Source: Verrucomicrobiota bacterium (GTDB taxonomy: Bacteria; Verrucomicrobiota; Verrucomicrobiia; Verrucomicrobiales; Akkermansiaceae). Taken from it: a stretch of 9,212 nt of DNA. The translations under genes and the position numbers were made by a program. Of the stretch, positions 7,042-9,212 are shown in pieces; positions within the stretch are counted from its first letter, which is position 1, and each line of letters starts with the position of its first letter. Under the pieces are notes generated by a model. It was given only the letters and a program-made list of their open reading frames with translations. It made no database searches and had not been told where the DNA came from. The stretch is from assembly GCA_009885905.1 (NCBI GenBank), contig VFJU01000131.1, positions 1 through 9,212 on the forward strand, given 5' to 3'.

Positions 7042-7067
7042 TCAAGCCGCCACTCCTACATCCTCCA

Positions 7068-8150
7068 ATGTCCACTCATCAAGTTCTCGAGCACGTCGAC
7101 CTTTATCTTCAACTCGGCCGCGATTACGAATGCTCTGACCTTCATCTTCCGACCGCATACCCACCAGCATGGCGTCGTTTCGGCCAACTCTCGCCGATTT
7201 GGGAAGACCATCCACCGCTGACATCGCAAGACACCGAACGCTTGGCGCGGTCTTTCCTTGGCGCCAAAGAGTGGGATCGCTTGCAAAAACATGGCGATAT
7301 CGACTTCGCCTACTCTGCACCTAACGGTCGTTATCGCGCCTCGGTGGTCAAGCAGCGCCTCGGCTACGACATGGCCTTCCGGATCATCAACGATAAAATC
7401 AAGACCCTCGAGGATATCGGTCTGCCACTCGAGCATATCCTTCCCCTCACCCGATACCAAAACGGACTTGTTCTCGTCACCGGTTCGGTAGGCTCTGGTA
7501 AATCCACCACACTGGCCGCCCTCGTCGACTTCATCAACCGCGACCGCGAAGACCACATCCTCACCCTCGAAGACCCTATCGAATACGTTTTCGAGTCAAA
7601 AAACTGCCACGTCAACCAACGTGAAGTTCACAAACACACCGAGTCGTTTGCCAGAGCCCTACGCGGTGCCCTACGGGAGGATCCAGACGTAATCATGGTC
7701 GGAGAAATGCGCGACCTAGAGACCATCCAACTCGCACTAACAGCCGCAGAAACTGGTCACTTGGTTCTCGGTACTTTGCACACGGGAAATGCTCCTCGAA
7801 CACTAGATCGGGTACTGGATGTTTTCCCCACAGACCAGCGAGAACAAATCCGCATCATGGTCTCGGAGTCACTGAGAGGAATACTCTCGCAGCAACTTGT
7901 GCCGCGCGCCGATGGAAACGGACGCGTCCTCGCTCTTGAACTCTTGGTCAACACACCTGCCGTCTCTAACTGTATTCGTGAGGGTAAAACCTTCATGCTT
8001 CCTGGCGTCATGCAAACAGGTAAAAATGTCGGTATGATTACCATGGATGAATCGCTGCGACAACTCTACGTAAAAGGTATTATCTCCCGAGAAGAAACTC
8101 TCTTCCGCTCGGACGATAAAAGTCAAATGAAAGCATTTTTTGAATCCTGA
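7068..8150 (+). CDS. PilT/PilU-type type IV pilus retraction ATPase (first copy)
   Basis: A 360-residue secretion-ATPase superfamily protein that would power pilus retraction (twitching, DNA uptake) at the inner membrane as a hexamer. Motifs, numbered from the ATG at 7068: Walker A GSVGSGKST (139-147), Asp box TLEDPIEYVF (156-165), Walker B DVIMVGEMRD (207-216) with Glu213, His box GHLVLGTLHTGNAP (230-243), and the PilT-type C-terminal NTPAVSNCIREGK (285-297). The second and third Walker A positions (Ser-Val) differ from the usual Pro-Thr, but the GxxxxGKS pattern holds. An in-frame TTG at 7038 overlaps the previous stop and would add ten residues; the ATG is preferred although neither has a ribosome site. 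The length is normal for PilT. Its paralogue follows after 61 bases. No other pilus gene is in the window, so PilT versus PilU cannot be decided. Confidence 0.9.
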   Translation: MSTHQVLEHVDLYLQLGRDYECSDLHLPTAYPPAWRRFGQLSPIWEDHPPLTSQDTERLARSFLGAKEWDRLQKHGDIDFAYSAPNGRYRASVVKQRLGYDMAFRIINDKIKTLEDIGLPLEHILPLTRYQNGLVLVTGSVGSGKSTTLAALVDFINRDREDHILTLEDPIEYVFESKNCHVNQREVHKHTESFARALRGALREDPDVIMVGEMRDLETIQLALTAAETGHLVLGTLHTGNAPRTLDRVLDVFPTDQREQIRIMVSESLRGILSQQLVPRADGNGRVLALELLVNTPAVSNCIREGKTFMLPGVMQTGKNVGMITMDESLRQLYVKGIISREETLFRSDDKSQMKAFFES

Positions 8151-8211
8151 CCGATAGCTCCCCCATCTAACTTATCCACCTGGATTTTTAAAACTTCTAA
8201 TTTCACCTAGT

Positions 8212-9212
8212 ATGGCTAAAATCGATACCCTTTTTCGTTACTTAATTTCTAGCAGAGGATCAGATCTTCATTTGTCCGAAGGGCAAGTTCCTAAAATCCG
8301 AGTCCACGGCGCAGTCACCGCGATACCCGAGCAAGAAGTATTGCACGGTGAAAGTTTCAAACAATTGCTGGGAGAAATCTGTGATAAAAAAGCCTTCGAA
8401 GATTACCTTGAAGGTGGCGATCTCGACTTTGCCTATGAAATGGATGAAGACTCACGGTTTCGCTGCAACTACTTGCAACAGCAAAACGGATTGGCTGCGG
8501 TATTTCGCCTCATTCCGACCGAGATTGCCTCACTCGAAAGTCTCGGAGTACCGGAAGTTGTCAAAGAATTCGGACATATGCGAGCCGGTCTCGTACTCGT
8601 CACCGGCCCCACGGGATCCGGCAAGTCCACCACACTTGCTGCACTGCTCGACTACATTAACATCAATTTCAACCGTCACATCATCACCGTTGAAGAGCCG
8701 ATCGAATTTGTCCATACTAACAAAAAATCGATCATCACCCAACGTGAGGTTCCCATTCAAACACCGTCCTTCGCCGACGGGCTGCGCGCTGCTTTACGAG
8801 AAGACTCGGATATTGTTCTTGTTGGAGAAATGCGAGACTTGGAAACCATCTCACTCGCACTGACTGCTGCAGAAACGGGTCTGCTTGTGTTCGGCACTCT
8901 TCACACGAATAACGCTCGTAAGACCGTCGACCGAATTATCGACGTATTCCCAGCGAACCAACAATCACAAGTGCGAACCATGCTTGCGGCATCCCTACGT
9001 GGGGTTGTTGCGCAGCTTCTTTGTAAGCGTATCGATAAACCCGGTCGGACCGCTGTTCATGAAATCATGTTCGCTACACCCGCTGTCGCTGCCATCATTC
9101 GTGAAGGTGCAACACAGAAACTCTACGACGTCATCACCGGCGGCAAAAACGAAGGCATGCAATTCATGGATGAATCCATTTGGTCAAAACTCCGTGAAGG
9201 CATGATTTCCCC
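8212..9212 (+). CDS. PilT/PilU-type type IV pilus retraction ATPase (second copy, 3' end beyond window)
   Basis: 333 codons are visible from the ATG at 8212 with no stop before the window ends. The usual PilT length suggests a few tens of residues are missing. Motifs: RGSDLHLSEG (15-24), typical of the PilT N-terminal domain; Walker A GPTGSGKST (132-140); Asp box VEEPIEFV (160-167), with Glu where the first copy has Asp; Walker B IVLVGEMRD (201-209) with Glu206; His box GLLVFGTLHTNNA (223-235); and TPAVAAIIREG (289-299), the PilT signature region. It is clearly paralogous to the preceding gene but too diverged for a recent duplication. The 61-base gap holds no hairpin or clear promoter, so co-transcription is likely. 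No Shine-Dalgarno precedes the start. It would drive pilus retraction with or instead of its neighbour. Confidence 0.92.
   Translation, partial: MAKIDTLFRYLISSRGSDLHLSEGQVPKIRVHGAVTAIPEQEVLHGESFKQLLGEICDKKAFEDYLEGGDLDFAYEMDEDSRFRCNYLQQQNGLAAVFRLIPTEIASLESLGVPEVVKEFGHMRAGLVLVTGPTGSGKSTTLAALLDYININFNRHIITVEEPIEFVHTNKKSIITQREVPIQTPSFADGLRAALREDSDIVLVGEMRDLETISLALTAAETGLLVFGTLHTNNARKTVDRIIDVFPANQQSQVRTMLAASLRGVVAQLLCKRIDKPGRTAVHEIMFATPAVAAIIREGATQKLYDVITGGKNEGMQFMDESIWSKLREGMIS

Noticed and set aside
7038..7067. TTG start at 7038 for the first pilT gene
   Set aside because: The stop/start overlap is attractive, but the extra ten residues are proline rich and unlike PilT N-termini; the ATG at 7068 fits the family better. 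It is not fully excluded.
8348..8863. Plus-strand open frame of 171 codons
   Set aside because: It is a shifted frame of the second pilT gene, which shows Walker A, Walker B and His box in the frame starting at 8212. The frame at 8885-9205 is rejected for the same reason.

Overview
The window is compact, mid-GC bacterial chromosome with almost no non-coding space. The longest gene-free stretch is about 150 bases. I see no tRNA, rRNA, CRISPR array, insertion sequence or phage integration signal. A phylum is not proven by any marker gene here. The divergent form of the glycogen synthase (HNIHT after the donor-site region, SRLDPVQKG loop) and two adjacent PilT ATPases resemble genomes of the Verrucomicrobiota as I remember them, so I lean that way with moderate confidence.

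Minus strand, 1-2243: a glycogen synthase gene (glgA) whose C-terminal end runs off the left edge, then an AT-rich 147-base gap, then a NUDIX hydrolase. Plus strand from 2393 to the end: radC, with a large membrane-anchored AsmA/TamB-like protein 45 bases downstream. Next come three small membrane-associated proteins that mirror the E. coli yqjD-yqjE-yqjK order: a DUF883-like protein made of eight 11-residue amphipathic repeats plus a C-terminal membrane anchor, a DUF1469 'phage holin family' protein, and a small one-helix protein coupled to it through a TGATG overlap. Two consecutive PilT/PilU-type pilus retraction ATPases follow, the second cut by the right edge.

Taken together the genes look like housekeeping functions: carbon storage, nucleotide-derivative hydrolysis, envelope maintenance and stress, and type IV pilus retraction. 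They do not look like a defence island or mobile element. The most unusual pieces are the regular 11-mer repeat protein, a perfect 10-bp hairpin followed by an A8 tract just before its start, and the pilT pair with unequal Walker A motifs. Only radC and the AsmA-like gene have clear Shine-Dalgarno sequences. I found no convincing evidence of a wholly new system.
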